43,322 nucleotides of DNA, from IMG/VR virus record IMGVR_UViG_3300023242_000348, positions 1-43,322 of that record; one strand, 5' to 3'. The stretch is from a virus. Shown one piece after another: positions 7,001 through 16,252 of this stretch. The notes beneath the pieces were generated by a model that was not told the DNA's origin, made no database searches, and worked only from the letters and a program-made list of their open reading frames with translations. The position numbers and the translations under genes were made by a program. The number at the start of each line of letters is the position of its first letter. Position 1 is the stretch's first letter.

Positions 7001-9034
7001 GATATAAGCAGATAGTTGATTCTGAGCTTGAGTAAGTAAGTCTCTTTGCTGTACGTCTATATCAGAAGATACCTTTATAGCGAGGGCCGCATAAGTACTT
7101 CTGTCTGTATCATTCAAGTCTTCTGATTTAAGTTTCTCATCTATAAAAGAAAGGTATCTTTCTCTTGTCTTTAGAACTTCTTCAGGGGTAATAGTAGCTT
7201 GTATATTTTGAAACTCAGAGTTATAGTTACCTTCATAAAAATCTAGTATATGAGTCTTAAACTCAGGGACACCTAAAGCGGCTGCAAATTCCTCTGCTTT
7301 AGTTATAGCCTTAACATACTCCGTATCTTTACTTAAGAAACCACTAACATTAGAAAGTAGATGAGCTGACCTACTATATTTATCATTAGTAGCAAAAGTA
7401 AGTAGGGTATCAATGGCTCTAGTTTTTTCTGAAGCATCCATATCCTCTTGTGCCAATATATCTAAAGCCCAGTCCTCTTGTCCATAGGTATCATTGTTCT
7501 CTTTGAACCATTCGTTTAAGGCTTCATTCCTTGTCATTTCAGGATTTCTTTCCATAGTTCTTTCTATGTACTTTATTTTACGAGTTTCCCTAGTTAGATT
7601 AATGGTATTTCTATGTATGAACTTACCTGCACTCGCAACTACACTAATGCTACTTATCTTATTAACTACAGTACCTGCAACTTCTAATGCTTTAGGAACA
7701 GCAACTGATATTCCTACATCTCCTAGTACATTAGCAAGTGCCTTCCCTTCTTTAGTTTCTATTCCTAGAATCTCTATTGCTTTAGGTAATAGCACAATTG
7801 AAGTCGCACCAGAGGCAGCTAGTTTTGTTGTATCTTTAGCTTGCTTTATAGAAGTAGCTTTTTTGGTTAACTGGAAAGGACTACTTACTTCTCTACCTAG
7901 AAACTTAGATGCTTCTTTAGTAGATAAAGTAACACCTCCTTTAACTAGGTTTCTTAGTAAGCTTGCCCCCCCTAAAACTAAAGTCTCACTTATAAAGTTC
8001 TTTAAAGCTACATCCCTTTTATAATCTTCAGTTAAGGTAACACCAAAGTTATCTAAAGCAGTCTGAGTTATCTTTTGCTCGAACTCTGCATCTACAGTAG
8101 TTCCATCTACAACAGGGTCTACTACGTTATCATAATATAAACCAGCTACAGCATAAAAAGGAGAAGCTAAAGTAGAGAGGATAGCAGACTCAGCTAAAGT
8201 ATCTTCCAACTCCCTATTCCATTGAACTATCCGTGCTAACGATTCATTCTCGGATTCGTCTACATACTGCTTACCTATTCGCCCTGCTATACCGGGGATA
8301 GAAGCTAGGTATTGAGGCAACGTAACCACACCTAATCCTATTTTAGTTACTTGGTTCTGAAGTGAATCATACTCTTCTCTCGCTCTCTCTAAAGAAGTTT
8401 CTTTATTAACAAGATAATTCATCTTTTCTTCTGGATTCAAAGCAGCATAAAAAGCTTCATCAGGAGACACTACCTTTTGTAATACAGGTGACATCCCTTC
8501 TTCATCTTCTTGTTCTGTTAGATAAGTAAGTTGCTTAGTTAATCCCTCAACTTCTTTAGTTCTTTGCTTATTTCTACTCTGTGAATTATTACCACTAAAG
8601 TACCTCTCGATAGTAGCGGCATCTATATCTTCGTATTCTTGTTCTTCTTCTAATTCCTGTGGTGTTACCCTTCCATTTGCAGCATAATCTATATTGTCTA
8701 CAGCATTTAGTGGTTCCGCATCTTCCTCTTCTACTTCGCGAGGGAACATATTAGTTTCTGAAGTATCTTCTATCTCTTTGCCCATAGGCTCTGGAGTATT
8801 AAGAGTGGCCTGTTCTAAAGTACTCACTGGTGTAGGAGAGGTTGCTTCTTCTTCTACAGGAGCATTACCTGAGTTAACTAAGGGTACTTGGGGTACTTGA
8901 GGTACTTGGGGTACTTGGGGTACTTGGGGTACTTGGAGTTCAGCGGGGGTAGGAGAAGCAACGCTAGCTATATTTAAAAGCTCGTCTTCGTCTTCCTCCT
9001 GAATACCAGTCATATTTAAAGTTGGAGATTGCAT
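4058..9034 (-). CDS. Giant internal virion / DNA-ejection protein (about 1658 aa)
   Basis: The largest gene in the window, at the distal end of the virion operon where T7-like phages keep their largest internal virion protein. ATG at 9034 is chosen; a TTG one codon upstream is possible, both served by AAGGAAT. The acidic N-terminus has a VPQ tripeptide run near residues 37-50, encoded by 9-bp DNA repeats. The rest is mostly long helices with a few hydrophobic stretches (residues 230-310) that might enter a membrane. I see no lysozyme, polymerase or protease motif. Assignment rests on size, composition and gene order. It is expected in the capsid core and ejected with the DNA. Confidence 0.7.
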   Translation of the reverse strand: MQSPTLNMTGIQEEDEDELLNIASVASPTPAELQVPQVPQVPQVPQVPQVPLVNSGNAPVEEEATSPTPVSTLEQATLNTPEPMGKEIEDTSETNMFPREVEEEDAEPLNAVDNIDYAANGRVTPQELEEEQEYEDIDAATIERYFSGNNSQSRNKQRTKEVEGLTKQLTYLTEQEDEEGMSPVLQKVVSPDEAFYAALNPEEKMNYLVNKETSLERAREEYDSLQNQVTKIGLGVVTLPQYLASIPGIAGRIGKQYVDESENESLARIVQWNRELEDTLAESAILSTLASPFYAVAGLYYDNVVDPVVDGTTVDAEFEQKITQTALDNFGVTLTEDYKRDVALKNFISETLVLGGASLLRNLVKGGVTLSTKEASKFLGREVSSPFQLTKKATSIKQAKDTTKLAASGATSIVLLPKAIEILGIETKEGKALANVLGDVGISVAVPKALEVAGTVVNKISSISVVASAGKFIHRNTINLTRETRKIKYIERTMERNPEMTRNEALNEWFKENNDTYGQEDWALDILAQEDMDASEKTRAIDTLLTFATNDKYSRSAHLLSNVSGFLSKDTEYVKAITKAEEFAAALGVPEFKTHILDFYEGNYNSEFQNIQATITPEEVLKTRERYLSFIDEKLKSEDLNDTDRSTYAALAIKVSSDIDVQQRDLLTQAQNQLSAYIQLNSMNPTGATTNSSLNSIREGVQSVMTGIKDNLTTMYNQVDPNNSIKIPQVLSKMNAVVTQLTSKSEGGNILSREYKDNLFTYLQSSVTGNNIAVPDIFNTLPDSPLPKYFDVNSIKGSTIYITQEQFRTMFPVDPNATPTKPNKNSKNSKKTLPSFTVRNVTDSKTGVVTIEAFNLKSPKGVLDLDIPLIPIDMRGLADITNEGGLNSIRFGEKQVALDIDLNKNARDDNAKVKAAIFHTLLESVRLSKNESTVQAGLTMFNKVLPMIDLTKIQLPYKQTQSMLTKLSKRASDLKAAGDYAGFMSLTNIISELNADVDMVLSKISEGGTTKKTLKTQIDSLFKNDILPARSDKNSVLGKGTKKEKDGTYTNFISRLLGEVESTPEMVSQFKETIGASPNNILNGFNDIVVRNNLGKLMDSDKDLNRILEKEGKTINDAVVHLYVENAFSDIANMVGTDKDPVKHVSTVVATLMDNKFFSLAYKNMKDSKLKSKIDLLVKTTDNNDIMSIVNGLMESQEGYKKGFNKSLYNLTNDDGAAALSMLTNLNDTTLSIAEAASQGSLGLMAPVLLKIASKDIISMNSKGEVNVEGTASKLNILKEGISMLPGGPELINNIEGLISVSNKVSDLKSRVGKKKIPADSKEATGMKGVVNKALGFLPMVFSNITLAHKNIISMEYAVVNSATRIAIQSIKGMNVLSSKIPKEIIAHSLVDPTFLGKLELIEASNMSPRGKLRTISIYMYAGNSLRTNALDSYLRYLEFKEEGEEEKAQAILEEQANSEEKFLFKATTTVKPEVSAELKDVSEQPSKEEDAAFLEQMAREDRESQVDDTIEQEERFAPPTKMSVDENITNMLLGQQNIVPLEELQRSSPPAEEDEVEGEATPDDVSFSTMLKKQSVINKKKEPLKEGETADDRIISRMQEIKNAGWTREEALSAFKYISKLEKNKDSTGKMLPIDSRYELGEVFGPLLRAFNRVYGE
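8884..8936. repeat. Nine-base tandem repeat encoding Val-Pro-Gln
   Basis: About six units of GGTACTTGG with one- or two-base variation. On the coding strand this gives repeated VPQ near the N-terminus of the giant virion protein. It is prone to slippage, so length may vary between relatives. Confidence 0.8.
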
Positions 9035-9047
9035 CAATTATTATTCC

Positions 9048-10931
9048 TTAGTTTATAACGGTACCATCGAGTAGAACCTTTTTTGTATAGGTAGAACGAA
9101 GAATATCTAATCTTCTAAGACTATTATTAGTTCCCTTAGGGAATTGTCCTTTATCATTCATCTTTAAGTCAATAACATTAATAGCACCTCCTTGTGTATT
9201 AGTCATAAAGTATCTAACAGGGTCCCCGTTCTTTTTGTACCCTGACTTTATTACTAATGTAGAACCCTCTGGAGATATAAATCTTTCCTCCGCAGGGAAC
9301 ACCTGACTAAACCCTTTTACTTTCATTTCTTCTTGGTAGAAGTTACCGTTACTCTGTGCATAAATAGATGCATTATGTAAATCGTTTAAGTGCCTAAAAG
9401 ATTCACTAATGAAGCCTTTTCTAAACTGTGAAACCCTAGCTAAGAATTCATTAGCAGAACCTGTGCCACCAAGGTCTGCAATCATATTCTCTGCAGCAGC
9501 AACTGATATTTTGTTCTCTCCCTGAGTGTAAGCGCGTAAAGCCATACGAACAAAACGATGCCTTTCTGATTCAAAAGCACCAACAGAAGATTGTTGTAAA
9601 TCTTTTCTTGCTCTGGTTACAAAGGCTTTTGCTTCAGGATTTCTTTTTTCTAGTGCAGCAAGTTCTGTCATTGTAGCTTCCCTCCCTAGTTCCTCAGTAC
9701 GTGCTCGTACATCTCTTACCATAGTAGGGCCTCCTTCCGCGACTAGTCCTCTTATCACCCCATCTCTTATGCCATCTAAAGCTACTGTATCACCTCTTAA
9801 TTTATCTAAGGCAGTCCCTAGGTCTGTGTTTAAAGCATTGTTTCTCGCTTCTGTATCTTTTAAATCATCAAAGACGTTAAAAAAGTTACCTAATGCTGCA
9901 GTAACTGTATTATAAGCACCACTACCACCAAAAGCAGAGCTAACAAAAACTTGGTTTAAGGCGTAGGAAGATTCTATTGCGCCTGTAACAACACTGAGAG
10001 CTTTTACAGAACTCTCTTTACTGCTTTTAGCACCTGCATAAGGGTCTACAGCCTTTGTTTCTACTTGACTTACATTAGATAACTCAACAAACTGACCATC
10101 CGTAAATTTCTCATATTGTTGTACGGTGTTTCCAAAAGAATCAGTAGTTGTGTTAACGTAAACCCCCGCTGCTTCAATGGCACCTCCGTCTGTATCATAG
10201 AGAGGAAAGTCTACAAGAACTCTTTCTTTTTTGTTAATATCCCTACGAATACCTTGTAGCGGTGTAACTTCATTAAGTTCGTCTTCTGAGAAACCCTGAG
10301 AAACATTAGGTAAAGCATTGAAATTAGTAGGTGTAGTATCTTCAAATTTCATTTGATTGTTTATCTCTGAGACACTCTCTTCAGCCCCAAAGAAACTATT
10401 GGTACTTTTAGGTTTACTCTTATCTCTAAAGGTGTTAATAAAAGAACTACCCGTTTCCTTAACGCCTCCCATAATAAGATTCTCAAAGTTAGTAGCAACA
10501 CCTCTACCTGCATTCTTCTGCTTCTCTCGAATACCACTTAAGGTTTCATTTAAATTATTATCAATAGTAGCCTTATCGTTGTATTGCCTCTTAAATCCTT
10601 TAGGTTTTCCACTTATATAATTATCTACATCAACTTGACTAAATTCCTTTTTCTTCCCACTTATAGCCCATTCTGCTTTAGCTTGTTGTCGTTGATAGGC
10701 TTCTCTATAAAGATTTGTTTTAGGGTCAATAGCCCCTGATTCTAATAGTTCCTCATACTCCTCTTGTTCTTTTCTCATTTTCCCTATGTTATATGAGTAC
10801 TCACTATTAGCTCTTTGCTCATCTGCAAGAGCAGTATTATCCGCTAACGATTGAACTCTCTCTTTTAATCGGTCATGCCTTCTATTATTATTATTTAAGA
10901 AACCAGTAGCTACACCTTTAAGAAACGACAT
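9048..10931 (-). CDS. Putative internal virion protein (627 aa)
   Basis: Between the 277- and 1658-residue virion genes. The N-terminus is strongly charged and helical (RRHDRLKERVQSLADN), and the middle and C-terminal parts are mixed, with a serine/glycine stretch around residue 320 (VFVSSAFGGSGAYNTV). No enzyme motif is visible. The position matches the second of the three internal core proteins in T7-like phages (inference from order). Genes on both sides are within 0-13 bases, so it is co-transcribed with them. Confidence 0.6.
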   Translation of the reverse strand: MSFLKGVATGFLNNNNRRHDRLKERVQSLADNTALADEQRANSEYSYNIGKMRKEQEEYEELLESGAIDPKTNLYREAYQRQQAKAEWAISGKKKEFSQVDVDNYISGKPKGFKRQYNDKATIDNNLNETLSGIREKQKNAGRGVATNFENLIMGGVKETGSSFINTFRDKSKPKSTNSFFGAEESVSEINNQMKFEDTTPTNFNALPNVSQGFSEDELNEVTPLQGIRRDINKKERVLVDFPLYDTDGGAIEAAGVYVNTTTDSFGNTVQQYEKFTDGQFVELSNVSQVETKAVDPYAGAKSSKESSVKALSVVTGAIESSYALNQVFVSSAFGGSGAYNTVTAALGNFFNVFDDLKDTEARNNALNTDLGTALDKLRGDTVALDGIRDGVIRGLVAEGGPTMVRDVRARTEELGREATMTELAALEKRNPEAKAFVTRARKDLQQSSVGAFESERHRFVRMALRAYTQGENKISVAAAENMIADLGGTGSANEFLARVSQFRKGFISESFRHLNDLHNASIYAQSNGNFYQEEMKVKGFSQVFPAEERFISPEGSTLVIKSGYKKNGDPVRYFMTNTQGGAINVIDLKMNDKGQFPKGTNNSLRRLDILRSTYTKKVLLDGTVIN

Positions 10932-11765
10932 TTACTTCTCCTGTCTTATAGGTTGACCTTGAGGAACCATAGGTTGACCTTGAGGAACCATAGGTTGGCC
11001 CTCTGGCATCATAGGTTGACCTTGAGGAACCATAGGTTGGCCCTCTGGCATCATAGGTTGACCTTGAGGAACCATAGGTTGGCCCTCTGGCATCATAGGT
11101 TGACCTTGTGTTTTCATTGGTTGGCTTTCACTTTCCACTGAACCTACAGCTTTTTTTGCTCTTGCTAATAAACTCCTAGGTGCATTAGAGGGAGCCTGTA
11201 CATCATCTACAGTTAACTTCCCCTTCTCTTCTATATCTTGCTCCTCGTACTTCGCCATTAGGTCTCTGCTAGCTTGCTTATACATCTTAGTTTTAGAATC
11301 AGTTTCTTCATCGTCAGCCATATCATCTTCAGGATACAGAACAGGGTCGATGTCAGCATAAGTAGCTAAAGCAATCATAGTGTAGATAGTAGGTTCAATA
11401 GCTAACATAAGTAAATCAGCACTAATCTCACCTTTACTAAAAGAGTTCATTAAGTACTTCTCAGTTATATACTCTATAGGTATTCCCTTTCTTAAGGAAT
11501 CCAAGAGTAAAGGGAGTTTCTCTGGAGTAGTCATTGTTAAAAAGCTCTCCTCCAGGAACTCCTGTAAGTCTGTGTACTCTGCAGGTCTCTCATAAGGAGC
11601 AGGATTATCAGGGTTTTGCGTAAGAGACTGCCCTGGTATAGGAGCTGTTTCCATAACCTGCCCTAACTCCTTTGCTTCAGGACTACTCTCAGGTAACCTA
11701 GGACGTTTATAAGGAGTGGTACCTTCGTCACCTGCATATTTCTTTAGTTCTGCCATTATACTCAT
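10932..11765 (-). CDS. Putative virion protein with a Gln-Pro-Met repeat tail (277 aa)
   Basis: The first two thirds are acidic and helical; the C-terminus is a low-complexity tail built of units such as GQPMMPEGQPMVPQ. The repeats are encoded by a 42-bp DNA unit (10948-11105). The start overlaps the stop of the upstream gene by ATGA. The 140-220 segment is strongly charged (EDDMADDEETDSKTKMYKQ). A similar acidic protein with a disordered tail could be a core or scaffold-like component; no named family is recognised. Confidence 0.6.
   Translation of the reverse strand: MSIMAELKKYAGDEGTTPYKRPRLPESSPEAKELGQVMETAPIPGQSLTQNPDNPAPYERPAEYTDLQEFLEESFLTMTTPEKLPLLLDSLRKGIPIEYITEKYLMNSFSKGEISADLLMLAIEPTIYTMIALATYADIDPVLYPEDDMADDEETDSKTKMYKQASRDLMAKYEEQDIEEKGKLTVDDVQAPSNAPRSLLARAKKAVGSVESESQPMKTQGQPMMPEGQPMVPQGQPMMPEGQPMVPQGQPMMPEGQPMVPQGQPMVPQGQPIRQEK
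10948..11105. repeat. 42-bp tandem repeat in the tail of the 277-aa virion gene
   Basis: Alternating 21-base modules (ATAGGTTGACCTTGAGGAACC and a variant with GGCCCTCTGGCATC) repeat at least three times almost without change. They encode alternating QPMVPQG and QPMMPEG. Near-identity at DNA level points to recent expansion or gene conversion. Confidence 0.85.
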
Positions 11766-12913
11766 ACACTTAATCCTAATAATCTAGTGGAGTTCATTAC
11801 ACCCTCCTGTAAGCCAGCTATAGGGTTTAGTAACGAGTAGCCAGAGCCACCTACACCTCTACGTTGATTTAATGCACCTGTATTAATATTAGAAGGAGCA
11901 TCTGGTGTTGCTACCCTACGTGTTCTTACAGGTTCTCCTGTACCCGCGCCGCCACCAAGGAAAGACTTAGCTGTTCTTGCATTAGATATAGCTTTACTAA
12001 TATTAGGCTTACCTGAGTTATAAGTAGGATTCTTTATAGCGTTTACGCCTTCTTTACCATATTTCATGAAAGCATCTTGGTCTGATAAGGTAGAAGGAAT
12101 GCTATCCATACCATACAAAGCTTGACTTGCTTGTTGCTCTACTGTTGCTAAAGGCGTATTTAAATTAGAAAACTGTGGTCCTGTGTTAGACAGCCCGTTA
12201 CCTAAGTTACTACCTACGTTACCTACGTTTGTAGTAAGAGAAGGATCTAAAGGCATTCCTGTTACAGGAGATAAAGGTCCTCCAGTAATAGCAGTAGGGT
12301 CTAATCCCATATCTATTGCTTCAAAAGAACCACCCGGGGTTGCTCCCATTACTTGAGAAGGGTCTGCTAACAAAGTACCAGCACTTTGAGCCGCAGTAGC
12401 AGCAGCAGCATTAACACTCGCCATACCCGCTTCACCAGATAAAGCACTCATCATATTATTACCGAAGGAACTGGCAGCAGCACTAAAGTTACCTGATGCT
12501 AAGTTACTTGCTCCTTGAGATACAGCATTACCTAAAGCACCTATAGTACCAGCAGCGAAATTACCAGCAGCAAAAACACCTGAACCTACGTTACCTAATG
12601 TAGACACTAGAAGATTTCCACTAGCAGCCATACCAGCAGCCCCTGCCCCAAAACCCGACCATAAAGCACCCAAAGCTGGCCCCACGATAGGGGCTAACAC
12701 AAAGGAAAGAGCCATCATACCTATAGGGCCAAGCTTACCTGCTAGCTTACCAAACCCCGCCATTACTTTAGTTCCTAAGCGTCCTCCTTCTTTCCATAGT
12801 TTTTGACCACCGGGAATAGAAGTAATTACACCTTTAGCTACCTTCTTTATCCCTTTCGCCACTCCTTTAACAGCTCCTTTAACGCCTTTCCACGCTTTAC
12901 TTAACCATCCCAT
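11762..12913 (-). CDS. Putative membrane-active internal virion protein (383 aa)
   Basis: The N-terminus is a run of amphipathic, Lys/Gly-rich helix (GWLSKAWKGVKGAVKGVAKG), followed by a small-residue hydrophobic region around residues 60-130 (IGMMALSFVLAPIVGPALGA). This layout is typical of peptides that insert into bilayers. The C-terminal part is polar and Gly/Asn-rich. Among the internal virion genes, this fits a protein that helps open a path through the cell envelope during DNA entry (inference). The stop overlaps the next gene by ATGA. Confidence 0.55.
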   Translation of the reverse strand: MGWLSKAWKGVKGAVKGVAKGIKKVAKGVITSIPGGQKLWKEGGRLGTKVMAGFGKLAGKLGPIGMMALSFVLAPIVGPALGALWSGFGAGAAGMAASGNLLVSTLGNVGSGVFAAGNFAAGTIGALGNAVSQGASNLASGNFSAAASSFGNNMMSALSGEAGMASVNAAAATAAQSAGTLLADPSQVMGATPGGSFEAIDMGLDPTAITGGPLSPVTGMPLDPSLTTNVGNVGSNLGNGLSNTGPQFSNLNTPLATVEQQASQALYGMDSIPSTLSDQDAFMKYGKEGVNAIKNPTYNSGKPNISKAISNARTAKSFLGGGAGTGEPVRTRRVATPDAPSNINTGALNQRRGVGGSGYSLLNPIAGLQEGVMNSTRLLGLSV

Positions 12914-12917
12914 ATTA

Positions 12918-15900
12918 TTATCCTCCTACAAATTCGTTTACTTTCAAAATACCATCTAGGATATTACCTAAGGTATCACCTGCTACATTACCTAATGCAG
13001 TATCATTTGCTAGGACTGCAGCATCTAACATTGATTTACGATTCTTATCATTCTCACTCATGGTGAAGTTGTTGTTAGCTTCATCACGCATCTCTTGCCA
13101 TAACAAGGCAGTACCATTAGTCTTAAGGTTAAAAGCAGATAGAACGTTAGCAGCATTGACAGCGTTTTGACCCGCTGTTTCCGCTGTATTAATATTGCGT
13201 CTCCATGTAACATTAGATTGCTCTATTATGGAAGCGTTCTTAGCGTTAAAAGCAGCCCTCTCATTTTCAGCAGCAACATTAAAACGGACCATTGCATTAG
13301 CTTCTTGAGAGTTACGCGCATTAATCATGTTCCTCTCAGATACTCTTGCTCGCTCCATTGCATTAACTTCTGCTACATTCTGTAAGGATACTTTATTTAA
13401 CTCTAGAGCACGTAATGCATCTCTCTTGTTTTCTTCTGAACTGTTAGCAGAGTTTATTATGTTCTCTTGATTAGCAACAAACTCCTGTCTTTGGTTACTC
13501 GCTTGTGAATTAAGAACTGAGATTCTATTTTGCTCACTAGCAGTAAACTCACCACGTCTATTACTTGCTTCTATGTTAGCTAAGTTTATAGAGTTCTCTT
13601 GTGTATTGTTATATTCGCCTCTTCTGTTGTTCTCGGTTATATTCTGAGATTCCATTCGGTTTAATTCAGAAGCACTAAACTCACCACGTCTATTAGTGGC
13701 TGCTGCATTAGCTAAGTTTATAGAGTTCTCTTGATTACTATTGAACTCTCCTCGCCTATTACTCTCAGTTATATTCTGAGATTCCATTCGGTTTAATTCA
13801 GAAGCAGTAAATTCACCTCGTCGGTTCATCGCTTCGGTATTAGCTAAGTTTATGGAGTTCTCTTGAGTAGTATTAAACTCACCACGTCTATTACTTTCAG
13901 TAACATTCTGAGCTTCCATTTGGTTTAACTCAGAGGAACTAAATTCTCCTCTTCTGTTTATTGCCGCTGTATTAGCTAAGTTTATGGAGTTCGCTTGATT
14001 ACTATTGAACTCTCCTCGTCTATTACTTTCAGTAACATTCTGAGCTTCCATTCGATTTAACTCAGAAGCATTGAACTCTCTTTGTCTATTTATTGCTGCT
14101 GTATTAGATAAACCTACAGTGTTCTGCTGATTAATATTAAATTCATCACGTTGATTCTGAGCAGCTAGATTCTGAGAAGTCATACGATTCTCTTCCCCTA
14201 CGGAGAACTCAGTGCGTCTGTTAGTAGCCGCTGTATTAGCTAATCCAATAGTATTCTGCTGATTAATATTAAATTCAGCGCGTTGGTTTCTAGCCGCTAC
14301 ATTCTGTGCTTCCATTCTATTTCTTTCTTGGGCAGCAAACTCATTTCTTGTATTAATAGACTGAGCGTTAAACTGTGATATAGCATCCCTACGAGAAGCA
14401 TTACTCATGTCAACCTGAGCTGATAAGTTAGACATGAATTGATTCTTCTGGTTTATAGAAGTAGCATTAAACTGTCTACCCGCGTAATCTTGAGCAACAT
14501 CAGATAACATAACCTGTACTCTAGTTTGGTATGTTGTCTTTCTACTATCTTGCTTAAGAGTAGCATTCTGTTGAGCCATAGGCATTGCACTTTGTATAAT
14601 AGCATTGAATAGAGAATCCCTTCCAACACTAGAGGCGCTGATACCTCTTCCAGCTAACATTTGTTCTACCTTAGTTACAGCGGGTCTTGCCCACATGGGT
14701 ACGTTACCTTTGTCCATACCCTCTAATAAATCATTCATCTCGTCTGTCATAGAGGCAGCATTGAAAGGGTCAATTTTCTCTAGTTCATCAAGACCTTTCG
14801 ATACTGATTCCATATCAATAAGAGATGCTTCAAAGTCTTTAACAAGAACATCACTAGCTGCCTTAGCTAACTCAATAGCTTCTATAGGAGTAACCTTTCC
14901 TTGTGCAGCTTCTTCCGCTATCTTAGCAAGGGTTTGTGCTGCTAGACCTGCAGCTTTCGTTGTCCCTTGCGCAGCATCCCCTGCTAAAGAAGCTATTGTC
15001 TGGGAAGCTTCTCTTAGTTGTTTAGCTTCTCCTCTTGCTATATCTCCCGCTAGTTGCGCTTGGGTAGTACTAGCGTTTCCTAGCGAATCAGCAGTACCTT
15101 GAGCTGCAGTACCCGCTAGTTGCGCTTGGGTAGTACTAGCGTTTCCTAGCGAATCAGCAGTACCTTGAGCTGCAGTACCCGCTAGTTGCGCTTGGGTAGT
15201 ACTAGCGTTTCCTAGAGCATCAGTAGTACCTTGAGCTGCAGTGCCTGCTGTAGCGGCATTAGCTTGAGCTGCCTTTCCTATATTTAGCGCATTAGCTTGA
15301 GCTGCAGAGACTACGCTAGCTGCTTTTGTATTTGTTGTTTCCCCTAGAGGAGCAGCGTTACTTATCTCCGCTTCTCTTGTTTTAGTATTAGAAGCGTCCT
15401 TAGCACTCCCTTGCTGTGTTTGACCAAGAAAACCAACAGTAGGGTCAATATCCCCAGCTTCTATTTCTTCCTTACTCATACTCTGGTATTCTTGCTTTAA
15501 CTTGTTATCCTCTAGGTACTGCCCAGGGCTATTCATTGACTCATCAACAAGTCTTCTAGCTTCAGCTTCTCTAGTTTCAGCAGCAGTAGGACCTAAGGGA
15601 GTCGGAGGTACTAAAGTACTAGGTTCTAAATCCGCTTCAGGTTCTCTTGAGACATCCTCTGTACCTGTGCTTACCCTTAATCTTCTTTTGTAATCATTCC
15701 CCATGTTCCCTTTAGTATTATAAATAGGAGGTTCATCGAGAACCTCAAGAGGCTGTCTATTAGGGTTACTGGAACTATTGTTAGGAGTAGCCCCTGTTGA
15801 AGCATAGAATCTATCGCTATCTCTATTTGTATTAGTTACGGGTTCTCTTCCGTTGTAATTACTTACAGGCTGCTGTATAATTCCTCCTTCTATAGTGTCC

Positions 15901-15980
15901 TTGGTATTTTTAAGGATTGTCCCTGTTTCTGAAAGGTTAAAAGGAACCTGTGGCTCTCCAAATCTTTTAGGCTTGTACAT
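12918..15980 (-). CDS. Long repetitive alpha-helical virion protein (1020 aa)
   Basis: Three parts. Residues 1-200 are polar and disordered-looking. Residues about 230-365 hold 22-residue units such as TAAQGTADSLGNASTTQAQL. Residues about 530-880 hold at least 15 further 22-residue units that alternate two types, roughly RRGEFNSNQENSINLANTAA and RRGEFSASELNRMEAQNVTE. A 22-residue period equals two hendecads, a pattern of long right-handed or straight coiled coils, so a long rod or helical bundle is likely. No enzyme motif. It lies among the tail and internal virion genes; a trans-envelope conduit or elongated fibre/core protein is possible. Confidence 0.6.
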   Translation of the reverse strand: MYKPKRFGEPQVPFNLSETGTILKNTKDTIEGGIIQQPVSNYNGREPVTNTNRDSDRFYASTGATPNNSSSNPNRQPLEVLDEPPIYNTKGNMGNDYKRRLRVSTGTEDVSREPEADLEPSTLVPPTPLGPTAAETREAEARRLVDESMNSPGQYLEDNKLKQEYQSMSKEEIEAGDIDPTVGFLGQTQQGSAKDASNTKTREAEISNAAPLGETTNTKAASVVSAAQANALNIGKAAQANAATAGTAAQGTTDALGNASTTQAQLAGTAAQGTADSLGNASTTQAQLAGTAAQGTADSLGNASTTQAQLAGDIARGEAKQLREASQTIASLAGDAAQGTTKAAGLAAQTLAKIAEEAAQGKVTPIEAIELAKAASDVLVKDFEASLIDMESVSKGLDELEKIDPFNAASMTDEMNDLLEGMDKGNVPMWARPAVTKVEQMLAGRGISASSVGRDSLFNAIIQSAMPMAQQNATLKQDSRKTTYQTRVQVMLSDVAQDYAGRQFNATSINQKNQFMSNLSAQVDMSNASRRDAISQFNAQSINTRNEFAAQERNRMEAQNVAARNQRAEFNINQQNTIGLANTAATNRRTEFSVGEENRMTSQNLAAQNQRDEFNINQQNTVGLSNTAAINRQREFNASELNRMEAQNVTESNRRGEFNSNQANSINLANTAAINRRGEFSSSELNQMEAQNVTESNRRGEFNTTQENSINLANTEAMNRRGEFTASELNRMESQNITESNRRGEFNSNQENSINLANAAATNRRGEFSASELNRMESQNITENNRRGEYNNTQENSINLANIEASNRRGEFTASEQNRISVLNSQASNQRQEFVANQENIINSANSSEENKRDALRALELNKVSLQNVAEVNAMERARVSERNMINARNSQEANAMVRFNVAAENERAAFNAKNASIIEQSNVTWRRNINTAETAGQNAVNAANVLSAFNLKTNGTALLWQEMRDEANNNFTMSENDKNRKSMLDAAVLANDTALGNVAGDTLGNILDGILKVNEFVGG
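13392..14390. repeat. Coding repeats: 66-bp (two alternating types, 132-bp super-unit)
   Basis: DNA encoding the 22-residue units of the 1020-residue protein. Neighbouring units of the same type share long stretches, such as TTAGCTAAGTTTATAGAGTT and its variants, at about 132-base spacing. Confidence 0.75.
15046..15243. repeat. Three 66-bp near-perfect tandem repeats
   Basis: Units start at 15046, 15112 and 15178, each beginning CCCGCTAGTTGCGCTTGGGT. The first two are identical and the third differs by a few bases near its end. They encode AAQGTADSLGNASTTQAQLAG-type units in the 1020-residue virion protein and look recently expanded. Confidence 0.9.
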
Positions 15981-16252
15981 TAGGTTTCACTCTCCTTACC
16001 ATCTTTCATAATTTCTGCTATACGTTCTTTACTAGGAAGAATTTCTAAGTACAGAAGGTATTGTAAGCTTTGGTATACGTCTGGATTATCAATGTCAATG
16101 TAAGAAGAAAGTTCTAAATCCTTTTGCATATCAATTACAATATCATCATTACTACTATAAATATCTACACGCTCAGGAGGTGTGAATCTCATGCGGTATG
16201 CACGAGGTGTTATCTTTCGTATTCTTGCTTTTGGTGTTACTATTAATGACAT
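15980..16252 (-). CDS. Small hypothetical structural-operon protein (90 aa)
   Basis: Begins MSLIVTPKARIRKITPRAYR, with a basic N-terminal third and an acidic, leucine/tyrosine-rich C-terminal two thirds (DVYQSLQYLLYLEILPSKER). Its ends abut or overlap both neighbours by one base, so it belongs to the virion operon. No family recognised; perhaps a fibre chaperone or small tail component, without direct evidence. Confidence 0.6.
   Translation of the reverse strand: MSLIVTPKARIRKITPRAYRMRFTPPERVDIYSSNDDIVIDMQKDLELSSYIDIDNPDVYQSLQYLLYLEILPSKERIAEIMKDGKESET

Noticed and set aside
10953-11141. 62-codon frame with NHRLTLRNHRLALWHHRL repeats
   Set aside because: It is the antisense shadow of the 42-bp repeats in the 277-residue virion gene.
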